Shown here: in pieces, positions 21,555 through 29,202 of the stretch
How positions within the stretch are numbered: position 1 is the stretch's first letter
Layout of the letters: the number at the start of each line of letters is the position of its first letter
Assembly (NCBI GenBank): GCA_046541195.1
Contig: JBKHDT010000022.1
Coordinates: 1-33,449 of the forward strand
Source of the DNA: JBKHDT01 sp046541195
GTDB lineage: Bacteria > Pseudomonadota > Gammaproteobacteria > Halothiobacillales > Halothiobacillaceae
Direction of reading: 5' to 3'
DNA length: 33,449 nt
Position numbers and translations under genes: made by a program
The notes under the pieces: generated by a model
What the model was told of the DNA's origin: nothing
Database searches by the model: none
Seen by the model: only the letters and a program-made list of their open reading frames with translations

Positions 21555-22718
21555 ATGGCCGAGAACGAAAACGGGCAGGAAAAGAATCAGGACGCGACCG
21601 AGAAACGCATCCGCGAATCTCGGGAAAAGGGCCAGATTCCCCGTTCGCGGGAGTTGAGCACCGTGGCGGTCACCGTCGCGGCGGCGGCCACGTTCCTGGT
21701 GATCGGCGGCGAGATGGTCATGGGACTGGCACATATGGCGGAGACGGCCTTCACGCCGGCACGGGAAGAAATCTTCGATACCGGCGCAATGGCCCGTCGG
21801 CTGGCGCTCGGCGTCTGGCAGGGATTCGCGCCGCTGGTGCCCTTCTTCATCATCATGACGCTGGTGGCGATCCTTTCCACGGTCGTCATTGGCGGCTGGA
21901 ACTTTTCCACACAGGCGCTGGCGCCGAAGCCCGAGCGAATCAGCCTGATCAAGGGACTGCAGCGCATGGTGTCGATCAAGTCGCTGGTGGAACTGGTCAA
22001 GACGCTGCTCAAGTTCGCGCTGGTGCTCGGGACCACGGTTATGGTGTTCCTGGCATTCGAGCAGGATTTCATCTCCTTGGGGCTGGAGCCCTTCCACCAG
22101 GGGCTGGCGCATGCCGGAAACCTGCTGGCCTGGGGCTTTCTGGCCTTTTCGCTGGTGCTGATCGTCGTGGCGTTGATCGACGTGCCCTACCAGCTGTGGG
22201 AGCACAACAACAACCTCAAGATGACGCTGCAGGAGGTCAAGGACGAATTCAAGCAGACCGAGGGCAAGCCGGAGGTCAAGCAGCGGATTCGCCAGTTGCA
22301 GTACGAGATGTCGCAGCGGCGCATGATGGAAGAGGTCCCCAAGGCCGACGTGGTCATCACCAACCCGACGCACTTTTCCATCGCCCTCAGGTATGACGCG
22401 CAGACCGGGGAGGCGCCGATCGTCGTGGCCAAGGGCGTGGACGAGATGGCCATGCATATCCGGAAGATCGCCAACGCCCACGAGGTGCCGCTGTTCGAGG
22501 CGCCGCCGCTGGCGCGGGCGCTCTTTTACAACGTGCAGCTGGGCGATCCGATTCCGGCCGCGCTGTACACGGCGGTCGCCCAGGTGCTTGCCTACATCTT
22601 CCAGCTGCGTGACGCGGCCAGCTACGCAAGTCCGACGCCGCAGCGCCCGGATCCCGCGGTGCCGGATGAACTCTGGCGTGGTCGTGATCCGGATGACGGG
22701 GCGGCCGCGACGCCATGA
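21555..22718 (+). CDS. flhB: Flagellar export substrate-specificity switch protein FlhB
   Basis: This 387-residue protein controls the change from rod/hook to filament export. Four membrane segments lie in the first 210 residues. The cytosolic domain carries the self-cleavage motif NPTH at residues 270-273, matching Asn269 of the E. coli protein, followed by FSIALRYD. The N-terminal EKRIRESREKGQIPRSRELS is the family signature. The C-terminal tail after about 355 is proline/aspartate-rich and variable. The stop overlaps the flhA start (ATGA). Confidence 0.97.
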   Translation: MAENENGQEKNQDATEKRIRESREKGQIPRSRELSTVAVTVAAAATFLVIGGEMVMGLAHMAETAFTPAREEIFDTGAMARRLALGVWQGFAPLVPFFIIMTLVAILSTVVIGGWNFSTQALAPKPERISLIKGLQRMVSIKSLVELVKTLLKFALVLGTTVMVFLAFEQDFISLGLEPFHQGLAHAGNLLAWGFLAFSLVLIVVALIDVPYQLWEHNNNLKMTLQEVKDEFKQTEGKPEVKQRIRQLQYEMSQRRMMEEVPKADVVITNPTHFSIALRYDAQTGEAPIVVAKGVDEMAMHIRKIANAHEVPLFEAPPLARALFYNVQLGDPIPAALYTAVAQVLAYIFQLRDAASYASPTPQRPDPAVPDELWRGRDPDDGAAATP

Positions 22719-24829
22719 GGGATCTGCTCAAGGCGCTGGACTGGCGCGGTTCGGCCAATGCTGTCCGGGGATACCGGGGGCAGGGGCTCGGGCCGCCGCT
22801 CTTCATCATCATCCTGCTGGCGATGGTGATTATCCCGCTGCCGCCGCTGGCGCTCGATGCGCTGTTCACCTTCAATATCGCGCTGTCGCTCATCATCCTG
22901 ATGGTGACGATCTACGTGATGCGCCCGCTGGACTTTGCGGTCTTTCCTACCATCATCCTGGTGGCCACGCTCCTGCGGCTGGCGCTGAACGTGGCTTCCA
23001 CCCGGGTGGTGCTGCTCAACGGGCATGAGGGGCCCGACGCGGCCGGCAACGTGATTCAGGCATTCGGCGACTTCGTGATCGGCGGCAACTACGCCGTGGG
23101 TCTCGTGGTCTTCCTGATCCTGATCATCATCAACTTCGTGGTGGTCACCAAGGGCGCGGGCCGGGTCTCGGAGGTCAGCGCCCGCTTTACCCTGGATGCC
23201 CTGCCTGGCAAGCAGATGGCGATCGACGCGGATCTCAACGCCGGCCTCATCACCCAGGACGAGGCGCGACAGCGTCGGCAGGAAGTGACCCAGGAAGCCG
23301 ATTTCTACGGCTCGATGGACGGTGCCTCCAAGTTCGTCCGAGGCGATGCCATCGCCGGCATCCTGATCGTGCTGATCAATATCATCGGCGGGCTGATGAT
23401 CGGGTTGCTCCAGCACGGGATGCCCATGGGCGAGGCTGCGCAGACCTACGTGCTGCTGACCATCGGCGATGGCCTGGTGGCGACCGTGCCCTCGCTGCTG
23501 ATCTCCACGGCGACCGCCATTATCGTGACACGGGTGACCGCCGCCGACGAGGACATGGGTACCCAGGTCAAGATGCAGATGTTCAGCGACCCCAGGGTGC
23601 TGGGCGTCGCCGCAGGGGTGATGGGCGGGATGGGCATTGTGCCTGGAATGCCGAATCTGGCCTTCCTGTCACTGGCAGCCCTGACCGGCGCCGCTGCCTA
23701 CTACCTGGCCTATCGCAAGAGGATGGAGGCGCGGGAAAGGCAGATCGCCCCGCCGCCGCCGGAAGAGAAGCCGGAGATCAAGGAGCTGAGCTGGGACGAC
23801 GTGCCGCCGGTCGACGTGATTGGCCTGGAAGTCGGCTACGGCTTGATCCCGCTGGTGGACCGCAATCAGGGCGGGCAGCTGATGTCCCGCATCAAGGGCG
23901 TGCGCAAGAAGTTGTCGCAGGACCTTGGCTTCCTGATTCCGTCGGTGCATATCCGGGACAACCTCGATCTCAAGCCGGGCGAGTACCGGGTCAGCCTGAA
24001 TGGGGTGCCGGTGGGCCAGGCCGAGATCTATCCCGACCGGGAAATGGCGATCAATCCGGGGGCGGTGCACGGCGAACTGCGGGGGATCAAGACCAAGGAC
24101 CCGGCCTTCGGCCTCGAGGCGACCTGGATCGAAAAGCTCGAGCGCGAACAGGCGCAGGCACTGGGGTATACGGTGGTGGATGCCAGTACCGTGATTGCCA
24201 CCCACCTGTCCCAGATTCTCCAGGAAAATGCCCATGACCTCTTTGGTTACGAGGAGGCGCAGGAACTGCTCGACACGCTCAAGCAGAGCGCGCCGAAGCT
24301 CGTCGAGGACCTGGTGCCGAGGGCCTTGCCGCTGACCGTGATCGTTCAGGTCCTGCGCAACCTGCTTGAGGAACGGCTGCCGATCCGCGATGTGCGGACC
24401 ATCGCGGAAACCCTGGCCCAGCACGCGCCCCAGACCCAGGATGTCAACCAGCTGACCGCCGTGGTTCGCGTCGCGCTGGCCCGGATGATCGTCCAGCATA
24501 TCAACGGCCTTGAACCGGAGCTGCCGGTTATTACCCTCGACCCGCAGCTCGAGCAGCTGCTGATCAACTCGACCCAGGGCGGTGGCGAGACGCCCGGCAT
24601 CGAGCCGGGACTGGCCGAGCGACTCCACGAGTCGCTCAAGGAAGCGACCCAGCAGCAGGAGATGGAGGGACGTCCCGGAATTCTCCTGGTGGCGCCGAAC
24701 TTGCGCCGCTGGTTGGCACGAATGGTGCATCATTCCATCCCGACACTTCAGGTGTTGAGTTACAACGAGGTGCCCGACAACAAGGCGATCAAGGTGGTCG
24801 CTTCGATCGGGGGCCAGCAAGGCGGCTGA
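22715..24829 (+). CDS. flhA: Flagellar type III export protein FlhA
   Basis: This 704-residue protein forms the nonameric ring that docks chaperone-substrate complexes. About eight membrane segments occupy the first 330 residues, including the conserved YVMRPLDFAVFPTIILVATLLRLALNVASTR and the loop TLDALPGKQMAIDADLNAGLI. A large cytosolic domain follows, with DLGFLIPSVHIRDNLDLKPGEY and VLSYNEVPDNKAIKVV. The full length matches the family. flhF starts 29 bases downstream. Confidence 0.97.
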   Translation: MRDLLKALDWRGSANAVRGYRGQGLGPPLFIIILLAMVIIPLPPLALDALFTFNIALSLIILMVTIYVMRPLDFAVFPTIILVATLLRLALNVASTRVVLLNGHEGPDAAGNVIQAFGDFVIGGNYAVGLVVFLILIIINFVVVTKGAGRVSEVSARFTLDALPGKQMAIDADLNAGLITQDEARQRRQEVTQEADFYGSMDGASKFVRGDAIAGILIVLINIIGGLMIGLLQHGMPMGEAAQTYVLLTIGDGLVATVPSLLISTATAIIVTRVTAADEDMGTQVKMQMFSDPRVLGVAAGVMGGMGIVPGMPNLAFLSLAALTGAAAYYLAYRKRMEARERQIAPPPPEEKPEIKELSWDDVPPVDVIGLEVGYGLIPLVDRNQGGQLMSRIKGVRKKLSQDLGFLIPSVHIRDNLDLKPGEYRVSLNGVPVGQAEIYPDREMAINPGAVHGELRGIKTKDPAFGLEATWIEKLEREQAQALGYTVVDASTVIATHLSQILQENAHDLFGYEEAQELLDTLKQSAPKLVEDLVPRALPLTVIVQVLRNLLEERLPIRDVRTIAETLAQHAPQTQDVNQLTAVVRVALARMIVQHINGLEPELPVITLDPQLEQLLINSTQGGGETPGIEPGLAERLHESLKEATQQQEMEGRPGILLVAPNLRRWLARMVHHSIPTLQVLSYNEVPDNKAIKVVASIGGQQGG

Positions 24830-24858
24830 GGGCCGCCGCGGGATGAGGATCTTGCGGT

Positions 24859-26316
24859 ATGAGAATGAAAAGAATCATTGCGCCGGACATGCGCGAAGCC
24901 ATGCGTCAGGTGCGTCAGGTTTTTGGCCCGGATGCGGTCATTCTCTCCAACCGGCCCTGCGAGGGCGGGGTCGAGGTGATTGCCGCCATGGACTTCGACG
25001 AATCCAGCGTTCGGGAAGCCGCGATGCGACAGGAGCGCCGCGAAGCGCCCCGTCCCGCCGTCGAAACGCCGCCGAATCCCTCGGCGTCACTCGGCCAGGC
25101 GACCGCAAAGCCGTCTCCGGAGCCCGCGCGCGAATTTCCCCGGGCGTCCGCGCAGCCGGCACAGGACCCGGTGGCGGATCGCTTTGCGGAGCGGATGGCC
25201 CGGATGAGCGATATCCCGGCAGCCGGTGTTCGCCCCGAGGCCAGCCCAGAACAGCCTGCGGAGGCACCGGTCCGGCCTGCGGCCCACGGACAGCAGGCAC
25301 CCCTTCGGACCTCGATCCGGGATTTCACGCCCCGTCACGAAATGGCCGACCGGGCGAAGACCCCGCCACCCGGGGGGCAGATGGAAACGGTCGAGGACCG
25401 GGCCGCCCGCCGGGCTCTTGACGATCTCAAGGGGGAAATGCAGGGTTTGCGTCAATTGTTTGAAAAGCAGCTTTCGGTCATCGAGTGGTCGCACTACACG
25501 CGCGAGCACCCGGTCGAGGTCGCGTTGCTCGAACGACTCGAGCAGCTGGGCCTGCCGCGGGCCTTCGCCCGGGTCCTGGTACAGGAGGCCGACGCGCTCG
25601 GTGACGAGCGCCAGGCCTGGGACCGGGCGCTGCGCGGCATGGCGGACCGGCTGCCGGTAGCGGACCTGAATCTGGTTGACTCCGGGGGCGTTCTGGCGAT
25701 GGTCGGCCCCACCGGGGTCGGCAAGACGACCACCCTGGCCAAGCTGGCGGCCCGTTCGGTCCTTCGGTATGGCAAGGGTTCGGTCGCCATCATCAGCACC
25801 GATCACTTCCGCATTGGGGCGCAGGAACAATTGCGCAACTACGCGCGGATCCTGGACGTGCCGATGCACGTGGCGCGGGACGAGGCGCACCTCTCTGAAC
25901 TGATCTCGGGTCTGGCCGACAAACGCCTGGTGCTGGTGGATACAGCCGGCATGTCGCAGCGCGACTTTCGCATGATCGAGCAGCTCGAGAAGCTGCAGTC
26001 GGCCCACAGTGCGTTGCGCCAGTGCCTGGTACTCTCCGCGAACACCCAGTACGCCACGGTGGTCGACCTGCTCAAGCGCTTCCGGGAGATCGGGCTGTAC
26101 GGCCTGATTCTGACCAAGCTGGACGAGGCGTCCCAGCTCGGTGGCACGCTGGCGGCGGTCATCCGCTCCGGCCTGCCGCTGCTGTGTGCCACCAACGGGC
26201 AGCGTGTGCCCGAGGATCTGATCAATGTGGACGCTGCCGAGCTCGTGGGGCTGGCCGTCGACCTGGCCGAGCAGGCTGCCCGGATCGAAGCTCAGGAGGA
26301 TGTTGCATCATGGTGA
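24859..26316 (+). CDS. flhF: SRP-family GTPase FlhF
   Basis: FlhF is a 485-residue GTPase that fixes the polar site and starts assembly of flagella. An N-terminal basic domain (MRMKRIIAPDMREAMRQV) is followed by a long proline-rich variable region (about 55-180), an N-domain, and the G-domain with P-loop GPTGVGKTTT (about 284-293), DTAGMSQRD and LILTKLDEASQLGG. The pairing with fleN is typical of polarly flagellated Gammaproteobacteria. Its stop codon lies within the first codons of fleN. Confidence 0.96.
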   Translation: MRMKRIIAPDMREAMRQVRQVFGPDAVILSNRPCEGGVEVIAAMDFDESSVREAAMRQERREAPRPAVETPPNPSASLGQATAKPSPEPAREFPRASAQPAQDPVADRFAERMARMSDIPAAGVRPEASPEQPAEAPVRPAAHGQQAPLRTSIRDFTPRHEMADRAKTPPPGGQMETVEDRAARRALDDLKGEMQGLRQLFEKQLSVIEWSHYTREHPVEVALLERLEQLGLPRAFARVLVQEADALGDERQAWDRALRGMADRLPVADLNLVDSGGVLAMVGPTGVGKTTTLAKLAARSVLRYGKGSVAIISTDHFRIGAQEQLRNYARILDVPMHVARDEAHLSELISGLADKRLVLVDTAGMSQRDFRMIEQLEKLQSAHSALRQCLVLSANTQYATVVDLLKRFREIGLYGLILTKLDEASQLGGTLAAVIRSGLPLLCATNGQRVPEDLINVDAAELVGLAVDLAEQAARIEAQEDVASW

Positions 26317-27188
26317 TGACTGCCGATCTGGACCAGGCCGCCGGGCTGCGCAATCTGGTCAATCGCAAGCCCGTGCGCGTCATTGCCGTGACCAGCGGCA
26401 AGGGAGGCGTCGGCAAAACCAATGTTTCCGTGAATCTCGCCATGTCACTGGCGCGCAACGGCCAGAAGGTCCTGCTGATGGATGCCGACCTCGGCCTGGG
26501 CAACGTGGATGTGCTGCTCGGGCTCAGTCCCAAGGCCAACCTCTACCACGTCGTCACCGGCGAGCAGGCCCTGGAGGACGTGATCGTGGAAGGGCCCGAG
26601 GGGGTCGGGATCATCCCCGCGGCCTCGGGTGTCAAGAAGATGGCGGAGTTGACTCCGGCCGAGAACACCGGTCTGATCCACGCCTTCAGCGAGTTGCAGC
26701 GTCCGGTTGACACGCTGATCGTCGACACGGCGGCCGGCATTGCCGACAGCGTCGTGCGCTTTGCGCGCGCGGCCAACGAGGTCGTCGTGGTCGTCTGCGA
26801 CGAGCCTGCCTCCATTACCGATGCGTACGCCATGATCAAGGTGCTGTCGCGGGAGTACGGGGTGGATCGCTTTCACGTGGTGGCCAATATGACGCATCAT
26901 CACGCGGAGGGGCGTCGCCTGTTCGAGAAGCTGCTGTCGGTGACGGATCGCTTTTTGGACGTGAAACTCGGCTTTCTGGGGGCGGTCCCCTATGATGAGT
27001 ACATGCGCAAGGCCATCCAGCGTCAGCAGCCGGTCGCACTCACCTATGCGGGGAGCCGGGCGGCGCGCGCCTTCGCGGAAATGGCCGGTCGCGTGGCGCG
27101 CTGGCCACTGCCTTCCGGACCGGAGGGGCATCTGCAGTTTTTCGTTGAACGACTGATCCATTCCGGAGCGCAGCTGGAGGCGGTCTGA
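26310..27188 (+). CDS. fleN: Flagellar number regulator FleN (FlhG), MinD/ParA-type ATPase
   Basis: This 292-residue ATPase restricts flagellar number and antagonises FlhF and the master activator FleQ. It has the deviant Walker A KGGVGKTN (residues 31-38), MDADLGLGNVDVLLGL, IVDTAAGIADSVVRF, and a C-terminal region with typical FleN blocks (GAVPYDEYMRKAIQRQQPV). AGGAGGA at 26294-26300 marks ATG 26310, which overlaps the end of flhF. With flhF it indicates a single or few polar flagella. Confidence 0.95.
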   Translation: MVMTADLDQAAGLRNLVNRKPVRVIAVTSGKGGVGKTNVSVNLAMSLARNGQKVLLMDADLGLGNVDVLLGLSPKANLYHVVTGEQALEDVIVEGPEGVGIIPAASGVKKMAELTPAENTGLIHAFSELQRPVDTLIVDTAAGIADSVVRFARAANEVVVVVCDEPASITDAYAMIKVLSREYGVDRFHVVANMTHHHAEGRRLFEKLLSVTDRFLDVKLGFLGAVPYDEYMRKAIQRQQPVALTYAGSRAARAFAEMAGRVARWPLPSGPEGHLQFFVERLIHSGAQLEAV

Positions 27189-27191
27189 TTC

Positions 27192-27911
27192 ATGAATGCC
27201 CGATCGATGTATGTCACGGTGCAGCAGGGCGACCGTGAGGACCTGGTGACGCGACATGCCGGTCTGGTCAAGCGGATTGCCTTCCACCTGGTCAACCGGC
27301 TGCCGGCTTCGGTGCAGGCCGAGGATCTGGTTCAGGCCGGGATGATCGGACTGCTCGAGGCGGCACGGCAGTACGACCCCGCGCAGGGTGCCAGTTTCGA
27401 GACCTACGCGGGGATCCGGATTCGCGGGGCGATGCTGGACGAGGTCAGGCGGAACGACTGGGCGCCGCGGTCGGTCCACCGTCGTCACCGGGAGGTCGCC
27501 CAGGCAATCCGTGCGGTGGAGGCCGAAACCGGGCGGGAAGCCAGGGACCAGGAGGTGGCCGACCACCTGGATATTTCGCTGGACGAATATCACCGGATTC
27601 TGACTGATTCCTCCGGGGTGCAGTTGTACAGCCTCGATCATGGTGGAGAGCGCGAAAACGAGACCTGGGACGTGGCCGATGATCGGGCCGGCCCGGTCGA
27701 TGCGCTCAGCGAGGAACAGTTCGGGGGCGACCTGGCCGGGGCGATCGAGCAGCTGCCCGAGCGCGAGCGGATGGTGATGTCGCTGTACTATGTCGACGAA
27801 CTGAACCAGCGGGAGATTGGCGCGGTGCTCGGTGTGAGCGAGTCGCGGATCTGCCAGATACACAACAAGGCCATTCTTCGCCTCAAGGGGCTCATGAAAG
27901 AATGGCAGTGA
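27192..27911 (+). CDS. fliA: Flagellar sigma factor FliA (sigma-28)
   Basis: This is a 239-residue sigma-70-family factor for late flagellar and chemotaxis genes. Region 2 is seen in LVKRIAFHLVNRLPASVQAEDL and FETYAGIRIRGAMLDEVRRNDW. Region 3 contains EAETGREARDQEVADHLDI, and region 4 has LPERERMVMSLYYVDELNQ and SESRICQIHNKAILRL. The length is usual. It starts three bases after the fleN stop with GGAGG upstream. Confidence 0.97.
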   Translation: MNARSMYVTVQQGDREDLVTRHAGLVKRIAFHLVNRLPASVQAEDLVQAGMIGLLEAARQYDPAQGASFETYAGIRIRGAMLDEVRRNDWAPRSVHRRHREVAQAIRAVEAETGREARDQEVADHLDISLDEYHRILTDSSGVQLYSLDHGGERENETWDVADDRAGPVDALSEEQFGGDLAGAIEQLPERERMVMSLYYVDELNQREIGAVLGVSESRICQIHNKAILRLKGLMKEWQ

Positions 27912-27968
27912 CCGATACCAACCTATGCCGAAAATGTGCCGCTTGAGTAAGGCCCGAGGAGACGTGGT

Positions 27969-28358
27969 GTGGACCGAAACATGAATATTCTCGTGGTGGA
28001 TGACTTTTCCACCATGCGTCGGATCATCAAGAATCTGCTGAAGGAACTGGGTTTCAGCAATATCGACGAGGCCGACGACGGGAGTACGGCGCTGCCCAAG
28101 CTCAAGAAGGGTGGGTACGACTTCCTGGTGACCGACTGGAACATGCCGGGCATGACGGGGATCGAGCTGCTCAAGGCAGTTCGCTCGGACCCGAATCTGG
28201 CCTCGCTGCCGGTCCTGATGGTCACGGCGGAAGCCAAGAAGGAGCAGATCGTCATGGCGGCGCAGGCCGGCGTGAATGGTTATGTCGTCAAGCCCTTCAA
28301 CGCGGCAACCCTCAAGGAAAAGATCGAAAAGATCTTCGAGCGGGTGGAGGGCAAGTGA
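27969..28358 (+). CDS. cheY: Chemotaxis response regulator CheY
   Basis: This is a 129-residue single-domain receiver that carries the signal from CheA to FliM. The phosphorylation site is Asp56 (in LVTDWNMPG), with the acidic pair Asp11/Asp12, Thr86 and Lys108 in place. It is very close to E. coli CheY, including VVDDFSTMRRI and MVTAEAKKE. GTG 27969 is favoured by GAGGAG at 27956-27961; ATG 27981 would remove four residues. The stop overlaps the cheZ start. Confidence 0.97.
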   Translation: MDRNMNILVVDDFSTMRRIIKNLLKELGFSNIDEADDGSTALPKLKKGGYDFLVTDWNMPGMTGIELLKAVRSDPNLASLPVLMVTAEAKKEQIVMAAQAGVNGYVVKPFNAATLKEKIEKIFERVEGK

Positions 28359-29122
28359 TGGATTCGCAAAGCCAGAACGATCGTCGCCTTGAACTTGCCC
28401 GCGACCTGGTGGCAGCCCTCGAAGAAGATCGGCAGGAGGACGCCGAAGCCTGTCTGGAAGGGCTTTTCGAGCCGGAACGCACGCCGCTGTTCCGCGAAGT
28501 GGGTCGAATCACCCGCGAGGTTCATGATGCCCTGATGGATTTCGCCAACGACAGTCGCCTGACGCGACTGGCCGAGGCGGAGATGCCGGATGCCCGCGAG
28601 CGCTTGCGTTACGTCATTTCCCTGACGGACCAGGCTGCCAACCGGACACTTGCCCTGGTCGAGGACAGCATGCCGGTGGCCGATCGGCTGGTGGAGCGTT
28701 CGCGCCGGCTCACCGAGCGGCTGGCGCATGTGGTGCAGAAGAACGACGAGCAGCCGGAACTGCGCAAGATCGTCGACCCGGTAAACACCTATCTCGACTC
28801 CATCCAGAAAGATGGCAACCGCCTGCGCACCCAGCTGACCGAAGTCATGATGGCCCAGGAGTTCCAGGATCTCTCCGGCCAGATGCTCATGCGCGTGACG
28901 GAGGTGCTCGAGCAGCTCGAGGAAAAGCTGGTGCGGCTGGTTCGGCTTACCAGCCTGCGCGATGACGGGGCGGACCAGCCCGATGTCGAACATGGTCAGG
29001 AGGCGGACAAGGACCGTTCACCCTCGATGCGCGGGCATGGACCGCAGATTCCCGGCCAGGCGGATGACGTGGTCAAGAATCAGGATGACGTCGACGACTT
29101 GCTGGCCAGTCTCGGTTTTTGA
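28358..29122 (+). CDS. cheZ: CheY-P phosphatase CheZ
   Basis: This 254-residue protein speeds dephosphorylation of CheY. The long helical hairpin holds the catalytic region MMAQEFQDLSGQMLMR, whose glutamine matches the catalytic Gln of E. coli CheZ. After a charged, disordered linker, the C-terminal CheY-binding helix is QDDVDDLLASLGF (to residue 254). ATG 28358 overlaps the cheY stop (TGATG). It is longer than the E. coli protein, mainly in the linker. Confidence 0.96.
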   Translation: MDSQSQNDRRLELARDLVAALEEDRQEDAEACLEGLFEPERTPLFREVGRITREVHDALMDFANDSRLTRLAEAEMPDARERLRYVISLTDQAANRTLALVEDSMPVADRLVERSRRLTERLAHVVQKNDEQPELRKIVDPVNTYLDSIQKDGNRLRTQLTEVMMAQEFQDLSGQMLMRVTEVLEQLEEKLVRLVRLTSLRDDGADQPDVEHGQEADKDRSPSMRGHGPQIPGQADDVVKNQDDVDDLLASLGF

Positions 29123-29156
29123 AGGCGGCGGACTCGCAGGACGGCGGCCGACCGTC

Positions 29157-29188
29157 CGGCAAGGCATACGTTCGGCAAGGCATACGTT
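29157..29188 (+). repeat. Perfect 16-base tandem duplication upstream of cheA
   Basis: The unit CGGCAAGGCATACGTT occurs twice without a gap (29157-29172 and 29173-29188), ending just before the cheA ribosome-binding site AAAGGGGAAG. It occupies much of the 80-base cheZ-cheA gap. Being identical, it is recent or maintained, and it could change spacing or mRNA structure before cheA. Confidence 0.9.
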
Positions 29189-29202
29189 AAAGGGGAAGTG
29201 AC

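Noticed and set aside
27895..27934. FliA-type (sigma-28) promoter before cheY
   Set aside because: GCCGAAAA and CCGATA resemble the -10 box, but no TAAA-type -35 occurs at the required distance.
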